64,000 bases of DNA from Gemmatimonadota bacterium (GCA_016182795.1 JACPFW010000005.1:1-64000), one strand, 5' to 3'. Counted from the first letter of the stretch, positions 40,367 to 50,876 are shown. Program-made: numbers and translations. Notes: generated by a model from the sequence alone, not told the origin.

Positions 40367-43204
40367 ATGCGCCGCCTCCTCCACGCCGCCTTCGCCGCAC
40401 TTCTCGCGCTGCCGCTTCTCGCCGGCCCGCTCGCCGCCCAGCGCACACCCGTCGACTCCCTGCGCGACGACGCCAAGTTCTCGTTCTACGCCAAGGGACC
40501 GTACCGCGCCGCGGTGCCCAAGCCCGACGATATGCTGGGCTACGGCATCGGCACCTGGCACACGCAGTACGCGGCGCAGGAGCGCGTGCTGCTGGCCATT
40601 GCCGACGCGGCCAAGGATCGCGTGCGAGTGGAGGAGATCGGGCGCACCAGCGAAAAGCGCACGATGCGCATCTATGTGGTGTCGTCGCCCGAGAACATCG
40701 CCCGGCTCGACCAGATCCGCGCCGATCTCGACCGCATTGCCGACCCGCGCGGCGCCACTGCCGCCGAACTCGACGCCGTGACCGCGCGCACGCCGGCGGT
40801 CGTCTGGTTCAGCGGTTCGGTGCACGGCGACGAAGTGCCGGGCTTCGAGGCGTCCATGGCCTTGCTCTATCACTTCGCGGCCACCGAGGATCCCAAGACG
40901 CTCGCGCTCCTGAAGGACGCGATCGTCATCATCAATCCGTCGTCCAACCCTGACGGCCACGAGCGGTTCTCAGTCTGGTCCAACTCCATCGCCGTCGGCA
41001 GCCCCGAGCGCATGGCGCTTGAGCAGCAGCGCGGCCAGCCGTGGACGATCAGCGGACGCTACAATCACTACCGGTTCGACATGAACCGCGATCTCATCGC
41101 CACCACCCAGCAGGAAGTGCGCAACATCGTCGGCGGCATGCTGCGCTGGCACCCGATGGTCACCGCCGACCTGCACGGCTACACCGCGCAGTTCTACATG
41201 GCGCCGGCGTCGCGCCCCATCAACACCAACATCAGCGGCTGGCCCAACAAGTGGAACGAAGCCGTCGGCGCCGGCAACGCGCGCGCCTTCGACGAGTTCG
41301 GCTGGCTGTACTATGTGCGCGACCAGTTCGACCTCTATTACCCGGGCTACTACGACACGTGGCCGTCGCTCACCGGCGCCACCGGCGCCACGTACGAGAC
41401 CGACGGCGGCCCCGCGCTGCTCAAGCGGCGCGAGGACGGCACCCTGCTCTCCCTGCGCGACGGCATCGCCAAGCACTACACGGCGTCCATCGCCACGTTC
41501 GAGACCACGGCGTCGCGCGCCAGGGAACGCGTCAAGGACTATCTCGCCTTCCGGCAGTCGACGGTGGCCGACGGCAAGGGACAGTCGTTCAAGCGCGTGG
41601 TCTTCGCGCCGGGAAGCGATCCGGCGCGCGCCGGCGAACTGGCCTCCGCGCTCCTGCGCGCCGGCGTTGAAGTGCACCGGCTGTCGCAGCCGCTCACGAG
41701 CACGCGGGCGCACGCCTACGCCGATGACGCGGTGGGCACGCGCACGTTCCCCGTCGGCTCGTTGGTGGTCGACATGGCCCAGCCGCAGGGACGGCTCGCC
41801 AAGGCGGTGCTCGAACCCGACCCGGCGCTCGATCCGGTCTTCGCCAAGAACCAGCTCGACTATTTCCGCCGCAACATCAACCGCGGCAAGAACGGCGACG
41901 GCGAAGGTTATGAGTTCTACGACATCACTGCGTGGGCGCTCCCCGTGGCCTTCGGCGTCGAGTCGTGGTGGACCGAAGACGCCGCGCCGCTGACCGGCGA
42001 CAAGCTCGCGCTTCCCGCCGAACCGGCGGCGCGCATCAACGGCGAGGTGCTGCCGTTCGCGGTGCGCGGCGGCATCGTCGCCGGCGCCGGCGCCAAGTCG
42101 GCGTACCTGTGGCGCAACGACCGCGCTGGCGCGTCGCGCCTCGCCGCCCAGCTGCTGCAGGACGGGTACAAGCTGGCCATCGCCAGCCAGCCCATCCAGA
42201 CGGGCAGCGTGGACTGGCCGCGCGGCACGTGGGTGGCGCGCGTCTCGCGCAACGATGCCACGCTCGCCGCGCGCATCGACGCGCTGGCCAAGCCAGCCGG
42301 CGTCGAGGTCACGGGCGTCAACACGGCATTCCCCGAGACGGCGCAGTATGGCACGGGCTCGGGGAGCACCGTCGCCGTGCAGGAACCGAAGATCGCTGTC
42401 GTCGCCGACCAGGGCATCGGACTCGGCGCGTTCGGCGCCATCTGGTGGAGCCTCGAACAGCGCTACGGCATCAAGTTCACGCCGGTCGCGCTCTCGTCGC
42501 TCAACGGCGACCTGTCGGCGTTTTCCGTGATCGTCATTCCCGACGGCGGCGTGAACTCACTGGGCAAGGGCGCGGCGCTCAAGACGTGGATCGAGCGCGG
42601 CGGCACGCTGATCACGATGGGGCGTGCGACGTCGTGGGCGGCGCGTGAGGAAACGGGGCTCAGCACCGCGCGCATTCTGTCGGCTGATGACAAGGACGCG
42701 CCAAAGGCCGACGCCAAGAAGGACGACAGCGCCGCCGACAAGAAAGATTCCGCCGCGCCAAAGGAAGCCGCCGCTCCCAAGGCCGCCGCGGTCGCCACCG
42801 GCGCCGATTCCCTGCTCGCCGTGAAGAGCCCGTCGGCCAACCCTAACGCGCCGCAGCCAATTCCCGGCGCGCACTTCGACGCGACCTTCGACATGACGCA
42901 CTGGCTCACGCTCGGCGTGGAGAAGCAGCGCGCGACCGTGCTGATGGAGGGCGACGCCTTCCTGAAGCTGTCCAAGGAGGGATCCAACGTCGCCGTCTTC
43001 CCGACGACCGGTCCGCTGAAGCGCGCCGGATTCACCTTCCCCGACAACTCCGAGCGCCTGCTCAAGGGGACGGCGCTGATCGTCGAGGAGCGCGTCGGGC
43101 GCGGCCACGTGGTGATGTTCGCCAACGACCCGATGTTCCGCGGCTGGTGGCGGGCGCTGGATCGGGTGGTGATGAATGCGGTGCTACTCGGCCCCTCATT
43201 CTGA
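40367..43204 (+). CDS. Secreted M14-family zinc metallocarboxypeptidase with C-terminal GATase-like region
   Basis: A 945-residue protein with signal peptide (LLHAAFAALLALPLLAGPLAAQ). The M14 catalytic domain spans about 30-400. Zinc ligands are in SVHGDE (His, Glu) and DLHGY (His), substrate-binding NRD is in DMNRD, and the catalytic Glu is in ATFETTAS. Residues about 400-780 contain Rossmann-like stretches (KIAVVADQGIGLGAFGAIWW). A Lys/Ala/Asp-rich linker follows near 785-815 before the last domain. It probably acts on peptides or peptidoglycan outside the cytoplasm, but specificity is not readable. The leader has no clear ribosome binding site. Confidence 0.88.
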   Translation: MRRLLHAAFAALLALPLLAGPLAAQRTPVDSLRDDAKFSFYAKGPYRAAVPKPDDMLGYGIGTWHTQYAAQERVLLAIADAAKDRVRVEEIGRTSEKRTMRIYVVSSPENIARLDQIRADLDRIADPRGATAAELDAVTARTPAVVWFSGSVHGDEVPGFEASMALLYHFAATEDPKTLALLKDAIVIINPSSNPDGHERFSVWSNSIAVGSPERMALEQQRGQPWTISGRYNHYRFDMNRDLIATTQQEVRNIVGGMLRWHPMVTADLHGYTAQFYMAPASRPINTNISGWPNKWNEAVGAGNARAFDEFGWLYYVRDQFDLYYPGYYDTWPSLTGATGATYETDGGPALLKRREDGTLLSLRDGIAKHYTASIATFETTASRARERVKDYLAFRQSTVADGKGQSFKRVVFAPGSDPARAGELASALLRAGVEVHRLSQPLTSTRAHAYADDAVGTRTFPVGSLVVDMAQPQGRLAKAVLEPDPALDPVFAKNQLDYFRRNINRGKNGDGEGYEFYDITAWALPVAFGVESWWTEDAAPLTGDKLALPAEPAARINGEVLPFAVRGGIVAGAGAKSAYLWRNDRAGASRLAAQLLQDGYKLAIASQPIQTGSVDWPRGTWVARVSRNDATLAARIDALAKPAGVEVTGVNTAFPETAQYGTGSGSTVAVQEPKIAVVADQGIGLGAFGAIWWSLEQRYGIKFTPVALSSLNGDLSAFSVIVIPDGGVNSLGKGAALKTWIERGGTLITMGRATSWAAREETGLSTARILSADDKDAPKADAKKDDSAADKKDSAAPKEAAAPKAAAVATGADSLLAVKSPSANPNAPQPIPGAHFDATFDMTHWLTLGVEKQRATVLMEGDAFLKLSKEGSNVAVFPTTGPLKRAGFTFPDNSERLLKGTALIVEERVGRGHVVMFANDPMFRGWWRALDRVVMNAVLLGPSF

Positions 43205-43211
43205 GGGGCAG

Positions 43212-43277
43212 AGAAACAACAGAGAGACAACAGAGAGACAACAGAGAAACAACAGAGAAACAACAGACAAACAACAG
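43212..43277. repeat. Tandem 11-bp repeat (AGAAACAACAG orientation), six units
   Basis: Six units starting at 43212, 43223, 43234, 43245, 43256 and 43267, variation limited to positions 2-5 of the unit. It begins 8 bases after the peptidase stop and abuts a terminator hairpin. The same unit occurs at 55087-55130 and, inverted, at 3915-3969 and 55186-55229. Confidence 0.9.
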
Positions 43278-43279
43278 AG

Positions 43280-43303
43280 GGGCGCGGCCGCTTGGCCGCG
43301 CCC
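43280..43303. terminator. Terminator between convergent peptidase and PDZ genes
   Basis: GGGCGCGGCC (43280-43289), loop GCTT, GGCCGCGCCC (43294-43303), followed by TTCTGG. A perfect 10-bp GC stem between two convergent genes could act in both directions; T tracts are weak. Confidence 0.7.
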
Positions 43304-43334
43304 TTCTGGCATCTGCGCAGCGTCCGCGAATTAC

Positions 43335-44516
43335 CTAGATGCGCACGACGCGTGCGGTGCGCAGCCTGACGCGCGTCGCCTCCAGCGACCGCCGTGTCTC
43401 TTGGAGCGCTCGCTGCGTCTGCTCGCGCACCCGCGGAAGTTCCGCCTTCATCGTCCGCTCAATTTCGGCGCGCATCTTCGGCATCTCCGTTTGCATCACC
43501 CGCTGCAGCTCGCGGCGCGCAGCGTCGACCTGTAACTGTACCTGCACCTCCGCCTCATCGCCGTCGATGGTGCGGTAGCGCAGCAGCGGCACGCGCGGCG
43601 CCGCCGGCGCCCGTGGCACCGACGGAACGGTGAAGCTCATGGACGGCATCGGCGGCATCGGCGGCATTGGCGCCATCGCCGCATCGGGCGAACGGAAGAA
43701 CGTGAACGCCCCCCCGCTCCCCTTCTTGAGCGCTGACGCTTTGACGGTCGTCACCTTTACCGCGCGCGTCCGACCGCCCGACACGACCGTCAGTTCCACG
43801 ACGTCGCCGGCCTTGGCCTTCGCGACCTCGCGGCTCAGCCGGTTCAACCGCGAACTGGCCACCCACGCGTCCTCGAGGTCGTCCTTCGACAGCTTCAACG
43901 ACACTCCGTTGATCGCCGCGATCCGGTCGCCTTCGATGATGCCCGCCTTCTCCGCCGGTCCGTCCTCGGTGACGGAGTTCACGAACACGCCGGCCGTGTC
44001 GCGCTTGCTGCCGGTCAGGCCAAAGCCAAGCCCAATCGCCGCGCGCTCCTCGCGCTCCACGGCCCTGGCCGGCTTGTACAGGTCGTCGGCGGCCACGGTC
44101 TTCAGCTTGTACGACTTGCTCGCGCCGTCGTGCCAAACCTGCAGCGCCACCTCGTCACCGGCCTTCGCCTTGCCCAGTTCACGCGTGAGACGGCGCTGCA
44201 TGATGCCGCCCATCTCGTCGTCCCCCGCATCCTCTCGACTAACGCGCAGCGAGACGCCATTGATGGCCTGAATGCGGTCGCCCTCGCTGAGCCCGGCCTT
44301 CTCCGCTGGGCCGCCTTCGGTCACCGAGGCGATGAGCACGCCGAGGGTGTCGCGCTTGCTGCCGGACGACGTGGAGACGCCGATCATCGCGCGGTCGCCG
44401 GCGGCGACGGCCTGACGATCGGTGTTGGTGAAGACTCGCACCTGCTGCGCCGCGAGCGGGGCGCTGCCGGACGCAGCCAGCAGAAGAGTGCCAAGTACAA
44501 GCAGGGTGCGGCGCAT
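43335..44516 (-). CDS. Secreted protein with two PDZ domains and a C-terminal coiled coil
   Basis: A 393-residue protein. After the signal peptide (TLLVLGTLLLAASGSAPLAAQ) come two PDZ domains that resemble each other (about 40-145: IGVSTSSGSKRDTLGVLIASVTEGGPAEKAGLSEGDRIQAINGVSL; about 150-260: IGLGFGLTGSKRDTAGVFVNSVTEDGPAEKAGIIEGDRIAAINGVSL). They are probably an internal duplication. A Met/Pro run follows near 290, and the last 90 residues are Arg/Glu-rich and coiled coil. There is no HtrA protease domain. The ATG at 44516 gives a clean signal. It is probably a periplasmic adaptor binding exposed C-termini. Its partner is unknown. Confidence 0.85.
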   Translation of the reverse strand: MRRTLLVLGTLLLAASGSAPLAAQQVRVFTNTDRQAVAAGDRAMIGVSTSSGSKRDTLGVLIASVTEGGPAEKAGLSEGDRIQAINGVSLRVSREDAGDDEMGGIMQRRLTRELGKAKAGDEVALQVWHDGASKSYKLKTVAADDLYKPARAVEREERAAIGLGFGLTGSKRDTAGVFVNSVTEDGPAEKAGIIEGDRIAAINGVSLKLSKDDLEDAWVASSRLNRLSREVAKAKAGDVVELTVVSGGRTRAVKVTTVKASALKKGSGGAFTFFRSPDAAMAPMPPMPPMPSMSFTVPSVPRAPAAPRVPLLRYRTIDGDEAEVQVQLQVDAARRELQRVMQTEMPKMRAEIERTMKAELPRVREQTQRALQETRRSLEATRVRLRTARVVRI

Positions 44517-44753
44517 TGGGGCCTCGAATTGGGACAGGGTCTGTGGGTCTCGTTCACCCATATGGTCACCCGCACCGCCGGCAGGGTTTCCTGCGCCACG
44601 CGGCCGGCGGCCGGCGGTGCCCCCCTGCCGATCCCCGTTTGCGGTGAATTGTCCGACAGCGCCGTCGATTTTTGCTGACTGCGCCTCCTCTGAGCAGGGC
44701 TGACCTTTCGGTGGCGCCATTCGCCGCTTCGACCGACCCTCCGGAGAGTTCAC

Positions 44754-45851
<1,098 letters not shown>

Positions 45852-45854
45852 CGG

Positions 45855-45967
45855 AAAGCAGAAGGTAGATGGTTGGAGGTAGATGGTAGAAAGCAAACGG
45901 CCGACAGCGTGTGAGTACGCGGTCGGCCGTGCAGTATCTACCATCTACTTTCTACCACCTACCATCT
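45855..45967. repeat. Palindromic intergenic repeat (GGTAGATGGTAGAAAG family)
   Basis: The spacer between convergent cysK and leuS contains GGTAGATGG twice on the left and CCATCTAC/CTACCACCTACCATC on the right, forming long imperfect inverted arms of about 35 bases around an inner hairpin at 45897-45930. The family is distinct from the others in this window but has the same layout. Confidence 0.8.
45897..45930. terminator. Bidirectional hairpin between cysK and leuS
   Basis: ACGGCCGAC (45897-45905) pairs with GTCGGCCGT (45922-45930), and GCGT/ACGC extends the stem inside across one mismatch. It lies midway between two convergent stops and is flanked by the repeat arms, so it probably ends both transcripts. 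Confidence 0.7.
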
Positions 45968-48464
45968 ATACAACAATATTCAGCAATCTCCCCGGCACAA
46001 AGATCACCTTCTTCGCCGGCCCGGTCAGAAACTTCGCGATCCCGGCGTCCGCCTGCGCGGCGGCCACCGCCGCGTCTTGCGTCACGTCGCGCGCCACGCT
46101 CACCTTGCCGCGCGTTTTGCCGTTCACCTGCACCACCAGCTCAAACGCGTCGTCGCGCGAGAGCGCCTCGTCGAACGCCGGCCAGCCGGCGTCAAACACG
46201 CTCCCCGCATGGCCGAGCATCTCCCACAGCTCCTCGGCGATGTGCGGCGCAAACGGCGCGACGAGCTGCACCAGCGGCTCCACTTCCGCCACGTGCGGCA
46301 CGCGCTCACCGCGGCGCAACGTGTTCATGTACTCCATCATCGCCGCGATCGCCGTGTTGTAGCTCAACGCCGGGATGTCGCCGCCCACCTTCTTGATGGT
46401 CTGGTGCAGCTTGCGCATCACGTCGGCATCGGGCGCGCCGCCCCGGTTGGCGTCGCGTACGCTCGCGAACAGACGGTCGAGGAAGCGCCGCACCCCGCTG
46501 ATCGACTGATCGCGGAAGTCGCCCCCCTCCTCAAACGGCCCAATGAACATCAGGTAGGTGCGCACGGTGTCGGCGCCCCACTGATCCATATAGGCGTCGG
46601 GGTTCACCACGTTGCCGCGCGACTTCGACATCTTGGCGCCGTCGCGGATGATCATGCCGTGGGCGCGGAACTTCTTGAACGGCTCCTCGCTCGGCACCAG
46701 CCCGGCGTCGAACATCACCATGTTGATGAATCGCGCATACAGCAGGTGCAGCACCGCGTGTTCGTTTCCGCCGATATACGCCGACACCGGCAGCCACTGC
46801 TTGGTGATGGCCGCGTCAAACGGCACCGCGTCGTTGGGCACGCTCGGATAGCGCAGGAAATACCACGCGCTGTCGAGGAACGTGTCGCTCACATCGGTCT
46901 CGCGGCGCGCGGGCTTCCCGCACGTCGGACACGGCACGTGATAGAACGCCTCGTGCCGCGCCAGTGGCCCGACGCCGGAATCATCCGGCTTGTAGTCGGG
47001 GACGTTCGGCAGGCGCACCGGCAGGTCCTTCTCCGGCACCGGCACGGTGCCGCACGCGTCGCAGTAGATGATGGGGATCGGCGGACCCCAGTATCGCTGC
47101 CGCGACACGCACCAGTCGCGCAAACGATACGTGGTCACCGACTTGCCCGCGCCGCGCTCCGTCAGCCACGCCGTCACCTGGCGCTTGGCGTCGGGCACGG
47201 CCACACCGTCAAACTGCTCGCTGTTCACCAGCCGCCCGTCGGCGTCGTCGGTGTACGCCGCGTCGAGCGGCGTGTGGGCATCCTGCTCCGGCCCGGCGAC
47301 GACGCGCACAATCGGCAGGCCGAACTTCTGCGCAAACTCAAAGTCGCGCTCGTCGTGCCCGGGCACAGCCATGATCGCGCCGGTGCCGTACCCCATCAGC
47401 ACATAGTCGGCAATCCAGACGGGAATCATCTCGCCCGTCGCCGGATTCACCGCGTACGCGCCGGTGAACACGCCGGTCTTCTCCTTGTTCACCTGACGGC
47501 TCACGAGGTCCTGCTTGCGCGCCTGCTCGCGATACGCCTCCACCGCCGCGCGCTGATCGCCGGTCGTCAGCCGCTCCACCGCCGGATGCTCGGGGGCGAG
47601 CACGAGGTACGTCGCGCCAAAGATCGTATCCGGGCGCGTCGTGAAGACGTTGATCACTGTCGAGCCGCTCGTGATCTCCTGCGACACCATCACGCCGGCG
47701 CTGCCGGCGTCGGTCAGCGGATCGAGCACGCGGAACCGCAGCTCGGCCCCCTCGCTCCGCCCCAGCCAGTTGCGCTGCGCCGTGCGCGTGCTCTCCGACC
47801 AGTCAATCCAGTCCAGGTTGTTCAGCAGCCGTTCGGCATACTCGGTGATGCGGAAGAACCACTGCTCCAGCGCGCGCTGCTCCACCGGCGTGCCGCACCG
47901 CTCGCACGCGCCGTTGATCACCTGCTCGTTGGCCAGCACCGTCTTGCACGACGGGCACCAGTTGACCGCCGCCTGTTTCTTGTAGGCCAACCCGCGCTCG
48001 TAAAGCTTCAGGAAGACCCACTGCGTCCACTTGTAGTACGCCGGATCGGTGGTATCCACCGACCGGCGCCAGTCGACCATCAGCCCCGCACGGTCGAGCT
48101 GGCGGCGGAAGTTCGCGACGTTGCGCGGAATCAGCTCCATCGGGTGCACGCCCATCTTGAGCGCGAAGTTCTCCGAGTGGATGCCGAACGCGTCGTATCC
48201 GAGCGGCTCGAGCACCGTGTGCCCCTGCAGCCGCTGAAAGCGCCCGTGAATGTCGTTCCCCGTAAATGCGTACAGGTTGCCGATGTGAAGCCCTTCCGCC
48301 GACGGATAGGGGAACATCATCAGCTGGTAGTACGGGCGCGCGCCGTTGAGGTCGGTCGCGTGCGTGCCGCGCTCCGCCCACCGGGCGCGCCATTTGGCTT
48401 CCACGGCAGTCGGGTCGTAGCCGACGGGCTCCTCGGAGCCGGACGGCGGATGGGGAACGGTCAT
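45966..48464 (-). CDS. leuS: Leucyl-tRNA synthetase
   Basis: An 832-residue class I synthetase. The HIGH-like motif is HIGN at 60-63 and KMSKS is at 611-615 (KMSKSRGNVVNPD). The CP1 editing domain contains TTRPDTIFGATYLVLAPEHP and GTGAIMAVPGHDERD, needed to clear mischarged tRNA. Zinc-binding Cys pairs are seen in WCPSCKTV...CERCGTP and YCDACG...CPTCGK. The ATG at 48464 gives a family-like N-terminus (VPHPPSGSEEPVGYDPTAVEAKWR). It is read after the ClC gene in the same direction with 126 bases between. Confidence 0.97.
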   Translation of the reverse strand: MTVPHPPSGSEEPVGYDPTAVEAKWRARWAERGTHATDLNGARPYYQLMMFPYPSAEGLHIGNLYAFTGNDIHGRFQRLQGHTVLEPLGYDAFGIHSENFALKMGVHPMELIPRNVANFRRQLDRAGLMVDWRRSVDTTDPAYYKWTQWVFLKLYERGLAYKKQAAVNWCPSCKTVLANEQVINGACERCGTPVEQRALEQWFFRITEYAERLLNNLDWIDWSESTRTAQRNWLGRSEGAELRFRVLDPLTDAGSAGVMVSQEITSGSTVINVFTTRPDTIFGATYLVLAPEHPAVERLTTGDQRAAVEAYREQARKQDLVSRQVNKEKTGVFTGAYAVNPATGEMIPVWIADYVLMGYGTGAIMAVPGHDERDFEFAQKFGLPIVRVVAGPEQDAHTPLDAAYTDDADGRLVNSEQFDGVAVPDAKRQVTAWLTERGAGKSVTTYRLRDWCVSRQRYWGPPIPIIYCDACGTVPVPEKDLPVRLPNVPDYKPDDSGVGPLARHEAFYHVPCPTCGKPARRETDVSDTFLDSAWYFLRYPSVPNDAVPFDAAITKQWLPVSAYIGGNEHAVLHLLYARFINMVMFDAGLVPSEEPFKKFRAHGMIIRDGAKMSKSRGNVVNPDAYMDQWGADTVRTYLMFIGPFEEGGDFRDQSISGVRRFLDRLFASVRDANRGGAPDADVMRKLHQTIKKVGGDIPALSYNTAIAAMMEYMNTLRRGERVPHVAEVEPLVQLVAPFAPHIAEELWEMLGHAGSVFDAGWPAFDEALSRDDAFELVVQVNGKTRGKVSVARDVTQDAAVAAAQADAGIAKFLTGPAKKVIFVPGRLLNIVV

Positions 48465-48590
48465 CGGGGTGGTGGCTGGAAGGGACGACGGCCCGCCGGG
48501 TTCCGGCGCTTGGGCGCGGCCGCGGGCGTGCGGGGAATCTAGTCCGCCCCGGGCGGCATTCAAAGCGCGGCGCCCGCGCTCGCCCGCTCC

Positions 48591-50369
48591 TCAGCGCAGC
48601 GCGCCGAGCGGCAGCCGGCGCAACCGCACTCGGCGATGAGCCTCGTCGAGCCGCGTCGCGTGCGCGTCCAGCAGATCGCTGCGGCTGATGATCCCCACCA
48701 CCCGGTCGGGCGCCTCGCGCGTCACCACGGGCAGGCGCCCCGCCCCCGTCCGAACCATTCGATCGGCCGCGTCGCGCAGCGTCTCGTCCTCAAACGCCAC
48801 CTCGTCCGCGCCATGCGCCAGCGCGCCCACGCGCGTCGCTCCATCCAACGAGAGGTCGAGCAGTTCACGGCGCAGCACGACGCCCTGCAGGCGTCCCTCG
48901 TCGTCGAGCACCGGAAAGCCCTGCGGGCCATCTGGCGTCTGGACGAGCGCGGCCCGCGCGTCGTCCAGGCGCGTCGACGCGGCGAGCGTGCGCACATCGC
49001 GCACACACGCCTCGCGCACGCTCACGCGCATGAGGTGGTCCAAGCTGTATTCGGTGCGCACCTCGATGCCGCGACGCGCCAACTTCTCCGTCATGATTGA
49101 CGTGCGGCGCAACAGCAGCGCCACCAGATAGGCCGCCGAGCACCCGGCCAATAGGGGCAGCAACCCCACCGGCTGCCGGGTCGTCTCGAACGCAAAGACG
49201 ACCGACGCGAGCACCGCGTGCGAGCAGCCGGCAAAGACCGCCGCCATCCCCACGAGCGCCGCCACGCGCGGCTCGACGCCAAGCGCCGGCACCCACCGCG
49301 CCGCCGCCGCGCCAATCAGCCCGCCCAACCCGCTTCCCACCGTGAATAACGGCGCCAGCGTTCCGCCGCTCGTGCCGCTCCCCAGGTACGCCACCCACGC
49401 GATGAACTTGAGCGCCACCAGTACGGCAAGCGCGATGCCCACCGTCTTGCCGTCGAGCGCGGCAACGATGTTGGAGTAGCCAATGCCGAGCACGCGCGGC
49501 TCGAGAAGTCCGCACGCCCCCACCACCATCGCGCCGATCAGCGGCCAGTACATCCACGGGATCGGCAGGCGTTCAAAGAGGTCTTCCACCGCGTACGTCA
49601 CCGTGGTGATGCCCGCGGCCAGCGCGCCCATCAGCGCGCCAAGCAGGGCATAGCCCGCCAGCGCCGCCTCTCCGGGCGCCGCAAACGGCGCGGCGGCAAA
49701 GACCGGCGCGCTTCCCTTGAACGCAACTCGCATGGCCGCCGCCGTCACCGCCGCCATTGCCACGGGCACGAGCGATCTCGCCCGATACTCGAACAGCAGC
49801 AGTTCCACGGCCAGCAGCACCGCCGAGAGCGGCGTGCCGAACGTCGCCGCCATGCCCGCCGCCGCGCCGGCGGCAAGGAGTGTTTTACGCTCGTCGGCGC
49901 TGACGTGGACATACTGCCCGGCAATCGACCCCAGCGCGCCGCCGGTCGCGATGATCGGTCCCTCGGCCCCAAATGGACCGCCCGTGCCGATCGCGATCGC
50001 CGCCGAGAGCGGTTTCAGCACCATCACCCGCGCCAGAATGCGGCTCTCGCCGAAGAGCACGCGCTCCATCACCTCGGGAATGCCGTGCCCGCGAATAGCG
50101 CGCGAACCAAAGCGCGCCATCACCCCAACCGCCGCCGCGCCAAGCATCGGCACGAGCAGCAGCGCGACGCCGCGCGGCACATCCATGGGCTCGGTGTGCG
50201 CCACGGACCAGCGCGCGTGGAACGCCAGGTTCGTGACCCCGTAGATGAGGCGTTCGAGGAACTGCGCCGCGAAGGCGGCACCGATGCCCACCAGCACGGC
50301 AAGCAGGGTGAGCGCCACCGCGCGCTCATCGAGCGCGCCCTCGCCCGATGCGCGCGCCTCAGCGGCCAC
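48591..50369 (-). CDS. ClC-family chloride channel/transporter with C-terminal CBS pair
   Basis: A 592-residue protein. ClC motifs are GHGIPEV (94-100), GAEGPIIATGG with gating Glu at 136, and GTSGGTLAPLF. Glu at the position of the internal proton Glu (AVELLLFEYRA) suggests a Cl-/H+ exchanger. The C-terminal 160 residues carry two CBS domains, often regulated by adenine nucleotides. It starts with a GTG inside the end of the marR gene (11-base overlap), so the two are co-expressed and the regulator may respond to the transported ion or to pH. Confidence 0.93.
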   Translation of the reverse strand: MAAEARASGEGALDERAVALTLLAVLVGIGAAFAAQFLERLIYGVTNLAFHARWSVAHTEPMDVPRGVALLLVPMLGAAAVGVMARFGSRAIRGHGIPEVMERVLFGESRILARVMVLKPLSAAIAIGTGGPFGAEGPIIATGGALGSIAGQYVHVSADERKTLLAAGAAAGMAATFGTPLSAVLLAVELLLFEYRARSLVPVAMAAVTAAAMRVAFKGSAPVFAAAPFAAPGEAALAGYALLGALMGALAAGITTVTYAVEDLFERLPIPWMYWPLIGAMVVGACGLLEPRVLGIGYSNIVAALDGKTVGIALAVLVALKFIAWVAYLGSGTSGGTLAPLFTVGSGLGGLIGAAAARWVPALGVEPRVAALVGMAAVFAGCSHAVLASVVFAFETTRQPVGLLPLLAGCSAAYLVALLLRRTSIMTEKLARRGIEVRTEYSLDHLMRVSVREACVRDVRTLAASTRLDDARAALVQTPDGPQGFPVLDDEGRLQGVVLRRELLDLSLDGATRVGALAHGADEVAFEDETLRDAADRMVRTGAGRLPVVTREAPDRVVGIISRSDLLDAHATRLDEAHRRVRLRRLPLGALR

Positions 50370-50862
50370 GCGTCGCCCGGCGCGGCGCCGGCTCCGAGAA
50401 CATCGTGGGCGGCACCGCCGCGAGTCCCGCCGTGGTGACGACCCGCTCGAGGAGGCGCGAGAGCGCGCGCTGGTCGGCGGCGGGGAGGGCCCGCACGGCG
50501 GCGAGCACGGTTTCCTGCGGCGCGGGCGGGGCGTGACGGGCCACGAGCGCGCCGCGCCGCGTCAGCGTCAGCACCGCCCGACGCGCATCGGTGGGATCGG
50601 CGCGGCGGCGCAGCAGCCGCGCGCGCACGAGCCGCCGCACCACGACGCTGACGGTGCTGGGATCGGCGAGCGTGGCGCGGGCGATGTCGCCGAGCGCGCA
50701 CCCCGGCGCCGCCGTGACCTGGCGCAGCACGAGGAGCTGCGCGCCGGTGACGCCATACGGGCGGTCGACCACCCGCGACGCCGCCTGCAGGGCATGCACC
50801 AGCCGGCGGAGCGCGTCGAGTGCACGCGTGGCCGACTGGCCGCGTTTTAGTTTGATATCCAT
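50359..50862 (-). CDS. MarR family transcriptional regulator
   Basis: A 167-residue regulator with the MarR winged helix at about 25-110 (VTGAQLLVLRQVTAAPGCALGDIARATLADPSTVSVVVRRLVRARLLRRRADPTDARRAVLTLTRRG). The wing DPTDARR is typical. The ATG at 50862 is preferred; a TTG at 50880 would add six residues. A palindrome overlaps the start codon, pointing to autorepression. It overlaps and probably controls the ClC gene. Confidence 0.92.
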   Translation of the reverse strand: MDIKLKRGQSATRALDALRRLVHALQAASRVVDRPYGVTGAQLLVLRQVTAAPGCALGDIARATLADPSTVSVVVRRLVRARLLRRRADPTDARRAVLTLTRRGALVARHAPPAPQETVLAAVRALPAADQRALSRLLERVVTTAGLAAVPPTMFSEPAPRRATRGR

Positions 50863-50876
50863 ATATCTACAAACTA
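50848..50876. promoter_or_regulatory. Palindromic MarR operator over the marR start
   Basis: TAGTTTG (50848-50854) and CAAACTA (50870-50876) are perfect inverted arms, with ATATCCATATAT between. The AT-rich element covers the marR start codon, so bound MarR would block its own transcription and that of the ClC gene. Confidence 0.75.

Noticed and set aside
43212-43277. Possible CRISPR array or iteron origin of replication
   Set aside because: Units of 11 bases are directly adjacent without spacers, and no replication gene or AT-rich unwinding region is present.
44517-44753. T-box or SAM riboswitch upstream of the cysteine synthase gene
   Set aside because: No T-box sequence, specifier stem or SAM core motif could be recognised in the spacer.
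46077-48542. Open frame of 821 codons on the plus strand opposite leuS
   Set aside because: It is a shadow of leuS caused by GC-rich codon use. It has Arg/His-rich low-quality composition and no domain, whereas the minus strand has complete leucyl-tRNA synthetase motifs.
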